A DNA stretch of 64,000 nt from Candidatus Obscuribacter sp. (GCA_016718315.1 JADKDV010000003.1:124001-188000), one strand, 5' to 3'; counted from the first letter of the stretch, positions 24,840-36,977 are shown. Notes: a model not told the origin generated them from the letters alone. Made by a program: numbers and translations.

Positions 24840-25880
24840 CTGAATACTTCTAGCACCAATCATTCCCGTCCAGCTTTTAACGGTAAGCCCGCTCTGGTCA
24901 AGATAAGCGGCGTCGGCGTGGCTGTCCCACCCAAGCTTTTGACCAATACCGATCTCGAAAAAATGGTGGAAACCTCGGATCAGTGGATTACTGAGCGTAC
25001 TGGTATCAAGCAAAGACACATTGTTGAGCCCGGTGTTACTTGCTCAGATCTCGGTGCCCAAGCCAGTCTTGCAGCCTGCGCAAAAGCCGGGATTTCGCCT
25101 AAAGATGTCGAATTGATTATCTTTGCTACCGTTACCCCGGATATGCTTTTGCCTGCTACCGCCTGTCTGGTGCAATCCAAGATTGGTGCTACAAACTGCT
25201 GGGGTTTTGACCTTTCTATCGCTTGCTCTGGCTTTTTGTACGCGCTGCAAGTCGGTGCCCAGTTTGTCATGAGTGGCTGTCACAAAAATGTGCTGGTAAT
25301 AGGCATAGACGTCATGTCTTCGATTATCGACTACACCGATAGACAGACTTGTATTATCTTTGGCGATGGCGGCGGTGCCGTACTTTTGCAGCCTTCTGAG
25401 TCCGAAGAAGACGGTTGTTTTGTCGACTATCTCCACGAAATTGATGGCTCTGGTGGTGATTTCCTTTGTATGCCTGGTGGTGGCAGCCAGCACCCAGCCA
25501 CGGCTGAGTCTGTAGCTAACCGCGATCACTTTGTCAAACAAGATGGACCGGTAGTCTTTAAGTTTGCCACCAAGCGCATGCCCGACCTTTGCGTCAGATT
25601 GCTTGCCCGCAACAATATGTCTGGTAAGGATGTCGACGTTTTTGTACCGCACCAGGCCAATTTGCGCATTATCAAGTCTGCTGTTGAGCGTCTGCAGATG
25701 CCTATGGAAAAAGTTATCATCAATATCGAACAGTATGGTAATACCACTGCTGGTACCTTACCTCTGGCCCTTGATACCGCCCTTCAGCAAGGACGACTCA
25801 AAAAAGGCGACCTGGTGCTTTTTGCTGCCATGGGCGCAGGGCTATCTGCTGGTGCGGCTTTGATTCGCTGGGGCTATTAA
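24840..25880 (+). CDS. fabH: Beta-ketoacyl-ACP synthase III (FabH)
   Basis: Starts fatty-acid synthesis by condensing acetyl-CoA with malonyl-ACP. The Cys-His-Asn triad is complete: SIACSGFLYAL, PHQANLRI and YGNTTAGTL. The core begins VKISGVGVAVPPKLLTNTDL and SDQWITERTGIKQRHI, typical FabH. No ATG, GTG or TTG lies ahead of the VKISGVG strand in this frame. The first GTG, at 24918, falls inside that strand and would remove it. The best site is CTG at 24840, 6 bases after GGAG (24830-24833), giving 346 aa with a 17-residue leader before KPALVKISG; an ATT at 24837 is a weaker option. It faces the hybrid kinase gene and overlaps it by 4 bp. No other fab genes are adjacent. Confidence 0.9.
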   Translation: MNTSSTNHSRPAFNGKPALVKISGVGVAVPPKLLTNTDLEKMVETSDQWITERTGIKQRHIVEPGVTCSDLGAQASLAACAKAGISPKDVELIIFATVTPDMLLPATACLVQSKIGATNCWGFDLSIACSGFLYALQVGAQFVMSGCHKNVLVIGIDVMSSIIDYTDRQTCIIFGDGGGAVLLQPSESEEDGCFVDYLHEIDGSGGDFLCMPGGGSQHPATAESVANRDHFVKQDGPVVFKFATKRMPDLCVRLLARNNMSGKDVDVFVPHQANLRIIKSAVERLQMPMEKVIINIEQYGNTTAGTLPLALDTALQQGRLKKGDLVLFAAMGAGLSAGAALIRWGY

Positions 25881-28741
25881 TCAGTTAACTGATAGTTTTC
25901 TACTTTAGTTAGCCTGGATTTTAAAATTGCCAGGAGTTTTTCGCCGTCAAAAGGCTTGCGCACATGATCTACTACTTCGGGATGATCAATGGTTTTGTCG
26001 TTATTGTCTGAACCGCTGAGCACAATCACCGGTGTAATGCGGTCCACTTGCTCACGGTGTAACCAGTTGATAAAGTCCAGACCGTTGCCGTCTGGCAAAT
26101 TAACATCGGCAAAAATCAGCTCAAAATCGTGTATTTTGAGCAGCTCTCTGGCTTGGGCCAGTGTTGCTGCGCGCATTGGCAGATAGCCTTTGCGAGTCAA
26201 AAAAGCCTTTAGGAGCATGGCAATTGAGTCGCTGTCTTCTATTAAGAGCAGCTTGGCCTGTTTATTATCGCCGCATTTAGCGTCACCGTTGATGCTACTG
26301 TCTAGCGAGTTATTGTCGATATTGTAAGTGGCCGCGGGTAATTCCAGCCAGAATACTGACCCTTCAGAAGGAGTGCTGATAACACCAATGGTACCTCCCA
26401 TTTTTTCCACTAACGACTTTGAAATGGCCAACCCCAATCCGGAACCAGTGTTTCTGTCGTTTTCTAGGCAGGTAAGTTGCTGGAATAGTCCAAAGAGTTC
26501 GGGGATTTGGTCAGCAGCAATTCCAGGACCCTGGTCACTTATTTCAAAACGAATTTTATTGTCTCTAGTGTCCAGCACGGATGCTACGACTGAGCCCTCT
26601 TTGGGGCTGTATTTTATGGCATTGGAGATGAGATTGGTGAGTACCTGTACCAGTCTATCCGGGTCGGCAATGCAGTCATTGGTGGGCAGATTGGTTTGGC
26701 CAAAACTCAATTTAACTGATTTTTCTTCAGCGTAGGCTTTGAGCGAATCCAGAGTTTTGACAATGATTGCTTGCGGTGCAACATTGCGCAGCTTTAGCTC
26801 CAGTTTTTGTGCTTCTAGCTTGCGGATATCGAGGATATCGTTAATCAGTCTTATTAACCTGTCGCAGTTGTCTCTGGCGATACTGGTGTATTCCATTGTT
26901 TCTTCGGGGATAACGCCGGTCAGTCCTCCCTCGATTAGACCTAGGGCTGCCCTGATTGAAGTGAGTGGCGTGCGCAACTCATGGGAGACTGTCGAGTAAA
27001 AATCACTGACACGTTTTTCCACTTCTTTCTTTTCGGTGATATCGTGAGCGATACCACAGAGCCTTACCACTCTGCCTTTGGCATCATAGACCGGGAATAC
27101 TCTAGCCCAGAGCCAGCGCCAGGGAGAACCCGCCTCTTCGTTTTCTTTGAAGGCTTGTGATTTATGCACTCTAAATTCTATTTCTTTGCCGTTTTCGGTG
27201 ATATCAGCTAGCGAAATTATGTCTTTGAATTTTTCGGAGTCTTCTTTGATGATGCAATCTTTGAATGTATCGAGACTCTTGTAGAGGTCCTGGCAGGAGC
27301 GCTCGAAGACTTGTTCAAATGCCGGACTGGCATAGATAAAGGAGCGGCTCGCCAAATCCATAATCCAAAAAACTTCTTTTATGTTTTCAGCTAATTGTCT
27401 GAACATCGCTTCGCTGGCCAGTAACTTCAACTCGTATTCTTTGCGAGCGGCCTCGGCGGCCTTGAGCTGATCGATGTCGCGGTGTGAGCCTGCCATTCTT
27501 ACAGGTCTTCCTTGTGGGTTCCAGACGGCCTGTCCGCAAGCTGCTATCCATTTGTAGGCACCGGATTTGGTGAGCATTCTAAATTCGGTATTAAAGGGCT
27601 CTTTTGTTTCGATGTGGCGTTGCACATTGTCCATTACTTTTGGATAGTCGTCAGGATGGCAAAGTGAGCGGAAGACTTCAAAGTTATTGCCCAGTTCGCT
27701 TTCTTCAAAGCCCAGCTGTTCTTTGTACCTGGGCGAATAAAAGACCTCGTTGGAGACCAGATCCCAGTCCCAGATACCGTCATTGGAGCCAGTAACGGCT
27801 ACATAGTAACGTTCCTGGCTGGTCAGATAGGCCTCGTTTGATTCGATGCGCTCGACAAAGTGTCCTACTTGATGGCCTATCGAGCGCAATGCATCCAGTA
27901 CGCGCAAATCAGTTGCTCTCTTGCTCTCGCTAAATAGCGCCACCAGTCCCCATTGACGCTTGCCTATTGCAATCGGAAAGGTAATTACATTGTGGTACTG
28001 CCGCGCTATGCGAGATCGGCTTTCGCCAAATAAGACCATTGACTGATCCAGGTGGAGGTGCTCAGTCCTACCTGTATACCAGCTTGTGGCGGGAAATCCG
28101 CCTCCCATAGTAAGAGGCAGAGAAACAGAACGGGTCATCAAATATTCGTGTTCTTCTCTTGTGCCTTTATGACTGTAGGCAAAACGTTCCAGTCGGTTTA
28201 CCTTCTCATCGGCCTTCCAGATCATTGCCACATCAAAGTCCAAAAGCTCGCGCAGTTTATTGGTTAACTCGCAAAGCGCATCATAAATGCTAGATGCTGT
28301 TACCAGGCGCAAAGTTGTATCGCTTTGCAGTTCCTGTATTAGTTCGTCCATATTGCGGCGTCTGTTCTCGCTGGTCACATCTCTTGTTGCCAGTTGAATA
28401 GTCTCCAGTGCGCCGTTTTTAAAAAAGGCACTGGCATCGACCTGGAGCTCCTTTATTTTGTTGTGACTATCAACTATGGACAGAATTTGGCTTGGTAAAA
28501 CGTCGCCGGTTTGTAAGCTTTGTACTATGGTGGCAAACTTTTCTTTGTCTACAAAAAATTCGTTGATGTTTTTACCGACAAAACTATCGCGCAGGTAACC
28601 GAGGGCAGCCAGCTGGTAGTTATTGGTATTGAGAATGAGACCTTCGGGACTGATTAAACTCAGCGAGACAGGCGCGTTTTGGAAGAGGTCCAGTTGATCA
28701 AGACCATCTTGTTTATTGTCGCTTTTGGGAGAATCTACCAT
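25877..28741 (-). CDS. Hybrid sensor histidine kinase, PAS-GAF-PAS-PAS-HisKA-HATPase-REC (954 aa)
   Basis: A soluble multi-sensor kinase with no membrane helix. Approximate domain order: PAS (15-125, APVSLSLISPEGLILNTN), GAF (135-300, LLDFDVAMIWKAD), PAS_3 (305-430, NDGIWDWDLVSNEVFYSP), PAS (440-575, FWIMDLASRSFIYASPAF), HisKA (585-650, STVSHELRTPLTS), HATPase (695-805, NLISNAIKYS, DQGPGIAAD, GSGLGLAIS) and receiver (830-945, IFADVNLPDGNG with the phospho-aspartate, K in VRKPFD). The C-terminal receiver suggests a phosphorelay to a separate partner not found here. It is divergent from the DnaQ-like gene at 28912 and shares a 170-bp upstream region with it. Confidence 0.93.
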   Translation of the reverse strand: MVDSPKSDNKQDGLDQLDLFQNAPVSLSLISPEGLILNTNNYQLAALGYLRDSFVGKNINEFFVDKEKFATIVQSLQTGDVLPSQILSIVDSHNKIKELQVDASAFFKNGALETIQLATRDVTSENRRRNMDELIQELQSDTTLRLVTASSIYDALCELTNKLRELLDFDVAMIWKADEKVNRLERFAYSHKGTREEHEYLMTRSVSLPLTMGGGFPATSWYTGRTEHLHLDQSMVLFGESRSRIARQYHNVITFPIAIGKRQWGLVALFSESKRATDLRVLDALRSIGHQVGHFVERIESNEAYLTSQERYYVAVTGSNDGIWDWDLVSNEVFYSPRYKEQLGFEESELGNNFEVFRSLCHPDDYPKVMDNVQRHIETKEPFNTEFRMLTKSGAYKWIAACGQAVWNPQGRPVRMAGSHRDIDQLKAAEAARKEYELKLLASEAMFRQLAENIKEVFWIMDLASRSFIYASPAFEQVFERSCQDLYKSLDTFKDCIIKEDSEKFKDIISLADITENGKEIEFRVHKSQAFKENEEAGSPWRWLWARVFPVYDAKGRVVRLCGIAHDITEKKEVEKRVSDFYSTVSHELRTPLTSIRAALGLIEGGLTGVIPEETMEYTSIARDNCDRLIRLINDILDIRKLEAQKLELKLRNVAPQAIIVKTLDSLKAYAEEKSVKLSFGQTNLPTNDCIADPDRLVQVLTNLISNAIKYSPKEGSVVASVLDTRDNKIRFEISDQGPGIAADQIPELFGLFQQLTCLENDRNTGSGLGLAISKSLVEKMGGTIGVISTPSEGSVFWLELPAATYNIDNNSLDSSINGDAKCGDNKQAKLLLIEDSDSIAMLLKAFLTRKGYLPMRAATLAQARELLKIHDFELIFADVNLPDGNGLDFINWLHREQVDRITPVIVLSGSDNNDKTIDHPEVVDHVRKPFDGEKLLAILKSRLTKVENYQLTD

Positions 28742-28911
28742 CAGTTTTTACTTTGTCGATTGGCAAAATCATAGTAATGGCTCACATTGTGTCGCCTTTT
28801 ATAACTTGCCCAAACCTGAACAATAGTTGCAATATAATCGTCCTTGCTGTGGTAAATAATTTGCTCTAAGCTGTGGCACAAGTTAAGCATCAATGTAAGG
28901 TAAACCCGATA

Positions 28912-30198
28912 ATGACCTTTGATGAACACCGATACACAGTTATCAATCTCAATAGCACCGGCATATTTAAACACCGAGATAGTATAGTCGAGTTGGCGGC
29001 GGTGCATGTAGATAGTAAAGGTCAGATAGGCGGCATCTTTAGCAGTCTGGTCAGACCGGTCAAAGTGCCCCTGGATCAAATCTTTTTGTCCCAGAGCACT
29101 GGTTTGTGTGCAGCACAGCTTGAGCATGCACCGACTTTTGAGCAAATTGCGGGCGATTTTTTGAAGTTTATCAAAGGCACTATTTTGGTGGCGCACAGTG
29201 CCCAAATGGAGCTTGGCTTTGTCTATGAAGAATTTGCCAGACTTGGTCATCCCTTGCCTGTCTTACCTGCCATATGTACTCTCAAGCTCTCTTATACTTT
29301 TGGACCCTCGGATCGCCGGCTGACGTTTTGTTGTCGGCATCTAGGTATTAAGGTGAGCCATCTGGACGCTCCCCATCAAGCTGCTATAGCTAACGCTTTG
29401 CTTTTAGGCAAATATATAGAGCTAGCCAAATTAGAGGGATATAGTGATTTTGACGAATTTGGCTTTGCTGTAGACACCAGCGTTTATGACAGCGATTCGA
29501 TGCCAGATTGGCCTGCCCGGGGAGCTGGTGTCAGTCGTCCTCTCTCCGAAAACAGGATGCATAGCGTCAACAGTTATCACGCCGCCATTGTGCACATGCT
29601 GCCTCCTGCCAGTAGTTTTGCCACTGCCACATATTTCCAAAAGCTCGATCAGTCCCTGAGCGACAGAGCGCTTACCAGCGAGGAAGCTTTTGAGCTTATG
29701 GATCTGGCTGAGGAATGTGGACTTTCGCGTGTGCAAATAGAGGCTATTCACCAAAAATATTTGCGTGACTTGGCACGCGGTGTCTGTCAGGACGGAGTCG
29801 TTAACCAAAAAGATCGCCCATTGCTCAAACAGGTGGCCGCCTGTCTGGGCATAGCTGATTACGAGTTAAATCAAATAATCGACCAGGCAATTAAGACGCC
29901 ACAGTCTGCCTGGGGCATTTATCAGGACCTGCAAGCTCATCTAGCGGGCAAAAAAGTTTGTTTTATGGGCAATCTCAACGCCAGTATCGAAGGTGCCAGG
30001 CTAACTATGGAAGAAGCCTTTAGTATGGCCCAAGATAGAGGCCTTATACCCGTTGAACAAATTACCAGAGGCCTCGACTATCTTGTTTGCGACAGCGAGA
30101 GCTTTGTGTCAAAGCCCGCTGAGGAAGCGCGTAGTCGAGGCACTCAAGTGCTGGCAGAGCCAATCTTTTGGAAGATGGTGGGAGTCAAAGTCGATTGA
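28912..30198 (+). CDS. Degenerate DnaQ-like (DEDDh) exonuclease with TerB-like middle and BRCT-like C-terminus (428 aa)
   Basis: The first 170 residues have the epsilon-type exonuclease fold, but its metal ligands are altered. The usual DxETTG motif reads N12-L-N14-S-T-G, the ExoII aspartate is E100 (HSAQME), and the ExoIII aspartate five residues after H150 is H155. The middle (about 240-335) is helical and resembles the segment between exonuclease and BRCT in DnaQ-BRCT proteins (SLSDRALTSEEAFELMDLAE, LADGV-like CQDGVVNQKDR). Residues about 345-428 look like BRCT (LAGKKVCFMGNL, GLDYLVCDSE, FWKMVGV). It may bind DNA ends or protein partners without cutting. ATG 28912 has TAAGG 11 bases upstream; GTG 28873 is an alternative. 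Confidence 0.8.
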   Translation: MTFDEHRYTVINLNSTGIFKHRDSIVELAAVHVDSKGQIGGIFSSLVRPVKVPLDQIFLSQSTGLCAAQLEHAPTFEQIAGDFLKFIKGTILVAHSAQMELGFVYEEFARLGHPLPVLPAICTLKLSYTFGPSDRRLTFCCRHLGIKVSHLDAPHQAAIANALLLGKYIELAKLEGYSDFDEFGFAVDTSVYDSDSMPDWPARGAGVSRPLSENRMHSVNSYHAAIVHMLPPASSFATATYFQKLDQSLSDRALTSEEAFELMDLAEECGLSRVQIEAIHQKYLRDLARGVCQDGVVNQKDRPLLKQVAACLGIADYELNQIIDQAIKTPQSAWGIYQDLQAHLAGKKVCFMGNLNASIEGARLTMEEAFSMAQDRGLIPVEQITRGLDYLVCDSESFVSKPAEEARSRGTQVLAEPIFWKMVGVKVD

Positions 30199-30624
30199 TT
30201 ATTCTTCTGGTGTAGACAATACGTCAGAGAGAGTAGTTATTTGAGCTGCAATAAGTTCGCGGCTTTGTGCATGTAAGCGGTCTCTTAAGACGCCGGGTGG
30301 TACTTGTACCTGAGCATCTTGCAAAACCTTCTCAGGGCTGTCTGAGCGGTCGGAGCCGATTGATTTCCAGAAGTTTAAAGCGTGGTGAGCAACTCTTCTG
30401 TCGTGTCTGACCTGACGAGTACTGAGTAGCGCTCTCAGAGGATCGCCCTTAGTGTTCATTGAGGTCAGATGTGCTTTTTGAGCTTCTGCGTTTTTTTGAG
30501 GATTGGTCAGTCTAGATCTCAGTCCCTCAACGTCTGTATGCAGTTTGTAATTGTTGCCGTCAAAAAACGGTTGCAGCCATTCAAAGATTTTGTAGTTTGA
30601 GAAGTTTTTAGATGGATATAGCAT
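30199..30624 (-). CDS. Hypothetical protein (141 aa)
   Basis: Not recognised. A soluble, basic, mostly helical protein without signal peptide; notable segments are RSRLTNPQKNAEAQKAHL, RQVRHDRRVAHHALNFWKSI and a C-terminal helix RDRLHAQSRELIAAQI. The ATG is strongly supported by AGGGGG 5 bases upstream. Its stop abuts the stop of the convergent DnaQ-like gene with no gap. Nothing nearby hints at a role. Confidence 0.75.
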   Translation of the reverse strand: MLYPSKNFSNYKIFEWLQPFFDGNNYKLHTDVEGLRSRLTNPQKNAEAQKAHLTSMNTKGDPLRALLSTRQVRHDRRVAHHALNFWKSIGSDRSDSPEKVLQDAQVQVPPGVLRDRLHAQSRELIAAQITTLSDVLSTPEE

Positions 30625-30704
30625 AGACGCCCCCTGGAAGAGTCATAGTCTTCACCCAAGTGAGGACTCCTTCACTCTATTGAGGTTCCATATTTTTTAT
30701 CTGA

Positions 30705-31340
30705 TTATTCAGTGATCGAAGGTCTTACAATGCTAAACAGATCTCGAGTACTGGTATAGAAGTTGGCTCCCAGTCTACCGACAGCGTCGAGCTTGGTAGG
30801 ATCGATGCGGCCATTTACGAGGACATCATCATCTATATGGATGCACAATATCTGTCCAAGGATGAGCTTTCCGGTACCGGCGTTTTGTCCAAAATCGATG
30901 AGCTGATGCAGCTTACACTCGAGGTTGATTGGACTTTCTTTGACTCTCAATGGCCGCACCATGGATGATGGCACTGCTGTTAGAGCTGCTGCTTCAAATT
31001 CACTGACATCGGCCGGATACTCTGCTGCGGTCTGATTCATTTTTTGAGCCAGATCATAACTCACTATATTTACTACAAACTCACCGGTTTCTTCGATATT
31101 GCTCAGAGTGTCTTTTTTTGCCAGACGGCTTTGACCGTCTTTGTTGATTAGTTTTGGACCGGGAGCAAAAACTAGTATCGGCGGGTCAGTTGAAACCACA
31201 TTGAAGAATGAAAAAGGAGCAAGATTGTCTCGTCCATTTTTGTCTTTGGTTGAAACCCAGGCAATTGGACGCGGCACAACTGCACTTGTTAAGAGCCGAT
31301 ATTTTGTTTCCAGACTGGTATCACTGAAGTCTATGAGCAT
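30705..31340 (-). CDS. Flavin reductase-like FMN-binding protein (211 aa)
   Basis: A cytosolic flavin-binding split-barrel protein of the flavin reductase/DIM6 family. Marks are TSAVVPRPIAWVSTKDKNGR, then NLAPFSFFNVVSTDPPIL, the FMN-binding start, and EFVVNIVSYDLAQKMN. It probably reduces flavin with NAD(P)H or binds FMN for a partner oxygenase. The start is the internal ATG at 31340, where the family's MIDF-like sequence begins; a longer frame starting at 31418 would lie inside the upstream gene. It begins 4 bp after the TPR-lipase stop, so the two are co-transcribed. Confidence 0.85.
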   Translation of the reverse strand: MLIDFSDTSLETKYRLLTSAVVPRPIAWVSTKDKNGRDNLAPFSFFNVVSTDPPILVFAPGPKLINKDGQSRLAKKDTLSNIEETGEFVVNIVSYDLAQKMNQTAAEYPADVSEFEAAALTAVPSSMVRPLRVKESPINLECKLHQLIDFGQNAGTGKLILGQILCIHIDDDVLVNGRIDPTKLDAVGRLGANFYTSTRDLFSIVRPSITE

Positions 31341-31344
31341 TTTG

Positions 31345-33111
31345 TTATTCTCTAGCTTTTGTACTAGCTGTCGTTTTGCCCTTAGGTTCTTCCGGTACAT
31401 ATTCGCAGCGAGCCCCATGGGCCTTGAGCCAACCCGTTACACCAGTGGTGATATCGTCTTTAAATTGTGATGCCTCAAAAATCAAATGCTCGGCACCACC
31501 TATAACAACCAGAGTTTTTTGTTTTGTGGCAATTGCCTCAAAAAGGTCATATGTACCGGTTTTTTTGACCAGCCGATCTTCATTGCCTTGAAACAAAATC
31601 ACTGGCGTGTGCAAAATCTTGCGCGCATAAATTGAATTATCATTCATAAAGCGCTGGAAGGAGAGTAATTCTTTTGGCGTAAGCTCCAGTTTTGATGCGG
31701 GATCTGATTGCCAGCGTTCTCTTTCTACTTTTTTGTTGGTGGATTGCGCTACTACTTTGCGACCAATCGAAAAAGGTTTATTGGGATCGGAAACATAATG
31801 CAACGCCACAGTGAGTGCGGTGGTGCCAGCTTTGTATCTCTTGGCTGCCGGTACGGAGCAAACAAGTCCATCAAGTAAATCGGGATAGAGTGCGCAAAGT
31901 CGCAAAACTATGGCACCGCCCATGGATTCACCCAACATAAAAAATGGTTGATCTGAATAATCCTGACGCAAAGCCGTGACTATAGCTTTCATGTCCTGGA
32001 CGCAACCATCAAGATCTAGCTTTTCTTGACCCTGACTATTGAGATAGCTGCCAAAGCCACGTACGTCAAAAGCGATAACGATAAAGCCATCTTTAACCAT
32101 CTCTCTAGCAAAACTGTCATATGACAAGTGGTGCAGGCCCAGTCCATGTACACAGACTATGACGCCACTTGCTTCTTTTGTCGGATCTGCCCAGACATAA
32201 CCAGGGGCATGCTTTTGCAGTGCAAGGGCGGTGGGAAAACCATAATCAGCCTGACAAAAACTTGTTATTGCGTCAGCTTTATCTTCAAAAAGATCTTCGG
32301 GTAATGCCTTTTCGTTAGTGGTGCCAAAGACAAGTTTCCAGATATTTGTTCTGACTTTTTCTTTGCTTTGATCTTTGAGGCAAGTTACCGGACAGGCGAT
32401 GCCTTGTTCTCTAGTCAATCTATCGAGATTATGTTTGCGAAAAATACATATTGCATGTTGGAAATCAACATCGCTTTCTTTTGTCTTGCCAATTTTTGTC
32501 AAAAACTCGGAGTGCGATAACAAGCTCCAACCGTAATTGATATTGCCACCACCAAAAATTTCTTTAGTTAGCTTTACACAACGGTCGGCCACTGCTTCTG
32601 CTTCAGTATTTTTTTTGAGGTGATTCAAACAAGCTAGTTGTCCGCGCAATATCGCCAGCTCCAGCGCTTTGTTTGTTGCACTTTGATCTTCTGCTTTTAA
32701 GTACGATTCGGCTTTCAAGTACATTGCTTCTGCTTCGTCGTAGTGTGCTTGCAGATAATGACAATCGGCCAACCAGTATGCAATTACATCTGGTCTGGAG
32801 TTTTTTGTCGTCAGTTTGCTTTCTTTATCTAGAGCTTCTTTGAGTAATCTGGTGGCATCTACATATTTTTTTTCACCAAAAAAAATGCCAGCTTCGTAAA
32901 GCTGTTTGTTAGCAAATGCCAGTCCAGGCTCCTGTCTGTCGCGCTCTTCGGCCTCGATTGGACAGGATAGCGGAATGTTTTTTTGATTGTGTTTGCTTTG
33001 ATCGCTGGCACACACTGGCAAATTTATGCCAAGCAAAAGCACAGCACTGAGCAAGCCCAGTACTGTGTGTAATTTTTTCGGCTTTACGAGCCTATGCTTT
33101 CTGGTATTCAT
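31345..33111 (-). CDS. Secreted TPR protein fused to a lysophospholipase-like alpha/beta-hydrolase (588 aa)
   Basis: An exported two-part protein. A signal peptide (about 15-35, VLGLLSAVLLLGINLPVCA) is followed by TPR-type helices (about 65-235: KQLYEAGIFFGEKKYVDAT, HYDEAEAMYLKAESYL). The C-terminal half (about 305-570) is a serine hydrolase with IVCVHGLGLHHLSYDS, FDVRGFGSY, nucleophile LGESMGGAIV, acid FQGNEDRLV and histidine GGAEHLIFE, close to monoacylglycerol lipase/lysophospholipase. TPR with a lipase in one exported chain is uncommon. It likely hydrolyses lipid esters in the envelope. It is the first gene of a unit with the flavin reductase, and its own start is just downstream of the rRNA terminator. 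Confidence 0.88.
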   Translation of the reverse strand: MNTRKHRLVKPKKLHTVLGLLSAVLLLGINLPVCASDQSKHNQKNIPLSCPIEAEERDRQEPGLAFANKQLYEAGIFFGEKKYVDATRLLKEALDKESKLTTKNSRPDVIAYWLADCHYLQAHYDEAEAMYLKAESYLKAEDQSATNKALELAILRGQLACLNHLKKNTEAEAVADRCVKLTKEIFGGGNINYGWSLLSHSEFLTKIGKTKESDVDFQHAICIFRKHNLDRLTREQGIACPVTCLKDQSKEKVRTNIWKLVFGTTNEKALPEDLFEDKADAITSFCQADYGFPTALALQKHAPGYVWADPTKEASGVIVCVHGLGLHHLSYDSFAREMVKDGFIVIAFDVRGFGSYLNSQGQEKLDLDGCVQDMKAIVTALRQDYSDQPFFMLGESMGGAIVLRLCALYPDLLDGLVCSVPAAKRYKAGTTALTVALHYVSDPNKPFSIGRKVVAQSTNKKVERERWQSDPASKLELTPKELLSFQRFMNDNSIYARKILHTPVILFQGNEDRLVKKTGTYDLFEAIATKQKTLVVIGGAEHLIFEASQFKDDITTGVTGWLKAHGARCEYVPEEPKGKTTASTKARE

Positions 33112-33151
33112 ATTGAAAGTATAACGTTCAACGTCCGCACTAAAGTAAATA

Positions 33152-33180
33152 AAAACCCCGCGCTATTCGCACGGGGTTTT
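33152..33180 (-). terminator. Terminator after 5S rRNA
   Basis: AAAACCCCG and CGGGGTTTT form a nine-base inverted repeat around an 11-base loop. On the minus strand, in the direction of rRNA transcription, the second arm is followed by a T-run. The A/T symmetry would also let it stop transcription from the other side. Confidence 0.85.
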
Positions 33181-33187
33181 TATAACT

Positions 33188-33305
33188 CCTGGCACCGGGC
33201 TATCTTCCCAGGCAGTCTCCCACCAAGTATTGTCGCTGCTAACCGTCTTTACCTTCGTGTTCGGGATGGGAACGGGTGTGTTCCGGCCGCACGGGCACCA
33301 AGAAG
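33188..33305 (-). rRNA. rrf: 5S ribosomal RNA
   Basis: On the minus strand the sequence has the 5S pattern: a start like TTGGTGCCCGTGCGG, the conserved CCCATCCCGAACACG segment, and a complementary 3' end CCGGTGCCAGGA that pairs with the 5' end. Length is about 117 nt. Ends are set by this pairing and may be off by a few bases. It follows 23S rRNA by about 90 bp. Confidence 0.93.
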
Positions 33306-33393
33306 CCTTTAGGGCTGATTGGAGTTTGTACTCCAATACCCTGAAATCTACATATTGAGGTTTTTAGTTTTAATTCGTATTCACAACTATTTA

Positions 33394-36360
<2,967 letters not shown>

Positions 36361-36768
36361 CGTCTTAGAAGATTGGTATTCCGTAGAATACCTATTGTTT
36401 GATAACAAGCTATTTGGCGTGCATCTTCTAAAACATGTGCTGCAGTGTCTTGCGACATCCACAACACTTAGTGGAATACGGACCTCAATATGTAGATTTC
36501 AGGGTACTGAACCGGTTTTGGAGAGCCTCGCGGTTGGCTCGTGGACTTATGTCCAAATCGATTTGCAAAACTTGCTCGTCGCTTGTCTTGCTATCGGAGT
36601 CATTTAGATTACCACATGATTCCGATATTGAAAGGTCGAATTTCTTATTTGTAATTCACCCTTCTTGATAGTGCACTGGGAGTTGAACTCAATGGCTTTC
36701 ATATATAGAAAAGAGTTTTGATTTCTTCTCTTTATAGAGAGCCTTGCCAGGCATCATCGTTTAGATTT
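36361..36768 (-). other. Spacer between tRNA-Ala and 23S rRNA
   Basis: A 408-bp stretch without a gene. Next to the 23S start it holds nested inverted repeats: outer arms TTAGAAGAT (36365-36373) and ATCTTCTAA (36423-36431), inner arms GGTATTC (36375-36381) and GAATACC (36386-36392). These could form a long stem for RNase III processing of the 23S precursor. The rest shows no feature I recognise. Confidence 0.6.
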
Positions 36769-36841
36769 TGGAGGCTAGCGGATTCGAACCGCTGACCTTC
36801 TCGGTGCAAACGAGACGCTCTACCAACTGAGCCAAGCCCCC
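36769..36841 (-). tRNA. tRNA-Ala (anticodon UGC)
   Basis: A 73-nt cloverleaf on the minus strand. It starts GGGGGCTTGGCTCAGTTGG, the anticodon stem is TCTCG/CGAGA around TTTGCAC (anticodon TGC), the T-arm is GGTTCGAATCC, and the acceptor end is AGCCTCC-A. The 3' CCA is not encoded. It sits in the classic spacer position ahead of 23S rRNA. Confidence 0.95.
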
Positions 36842-36977
36842 GGACTTTGCAATCTCTCCGCTTACCGCCATTGACGGGCAAGTTGGAGAGACCGCTTCGT
36901 TTCTGCGGTGCGCTCTTTATTCATACTAACAAGTTAGATTGAATGCAGATCGCTTTGTTGCAGAAAGCTTTACTTAC

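Noticed and set aside
24918..25880. FabH starting at GTG 24918
   Set aside because: It would delete most of the first conserved strand (VKISGVG) of the family fold.
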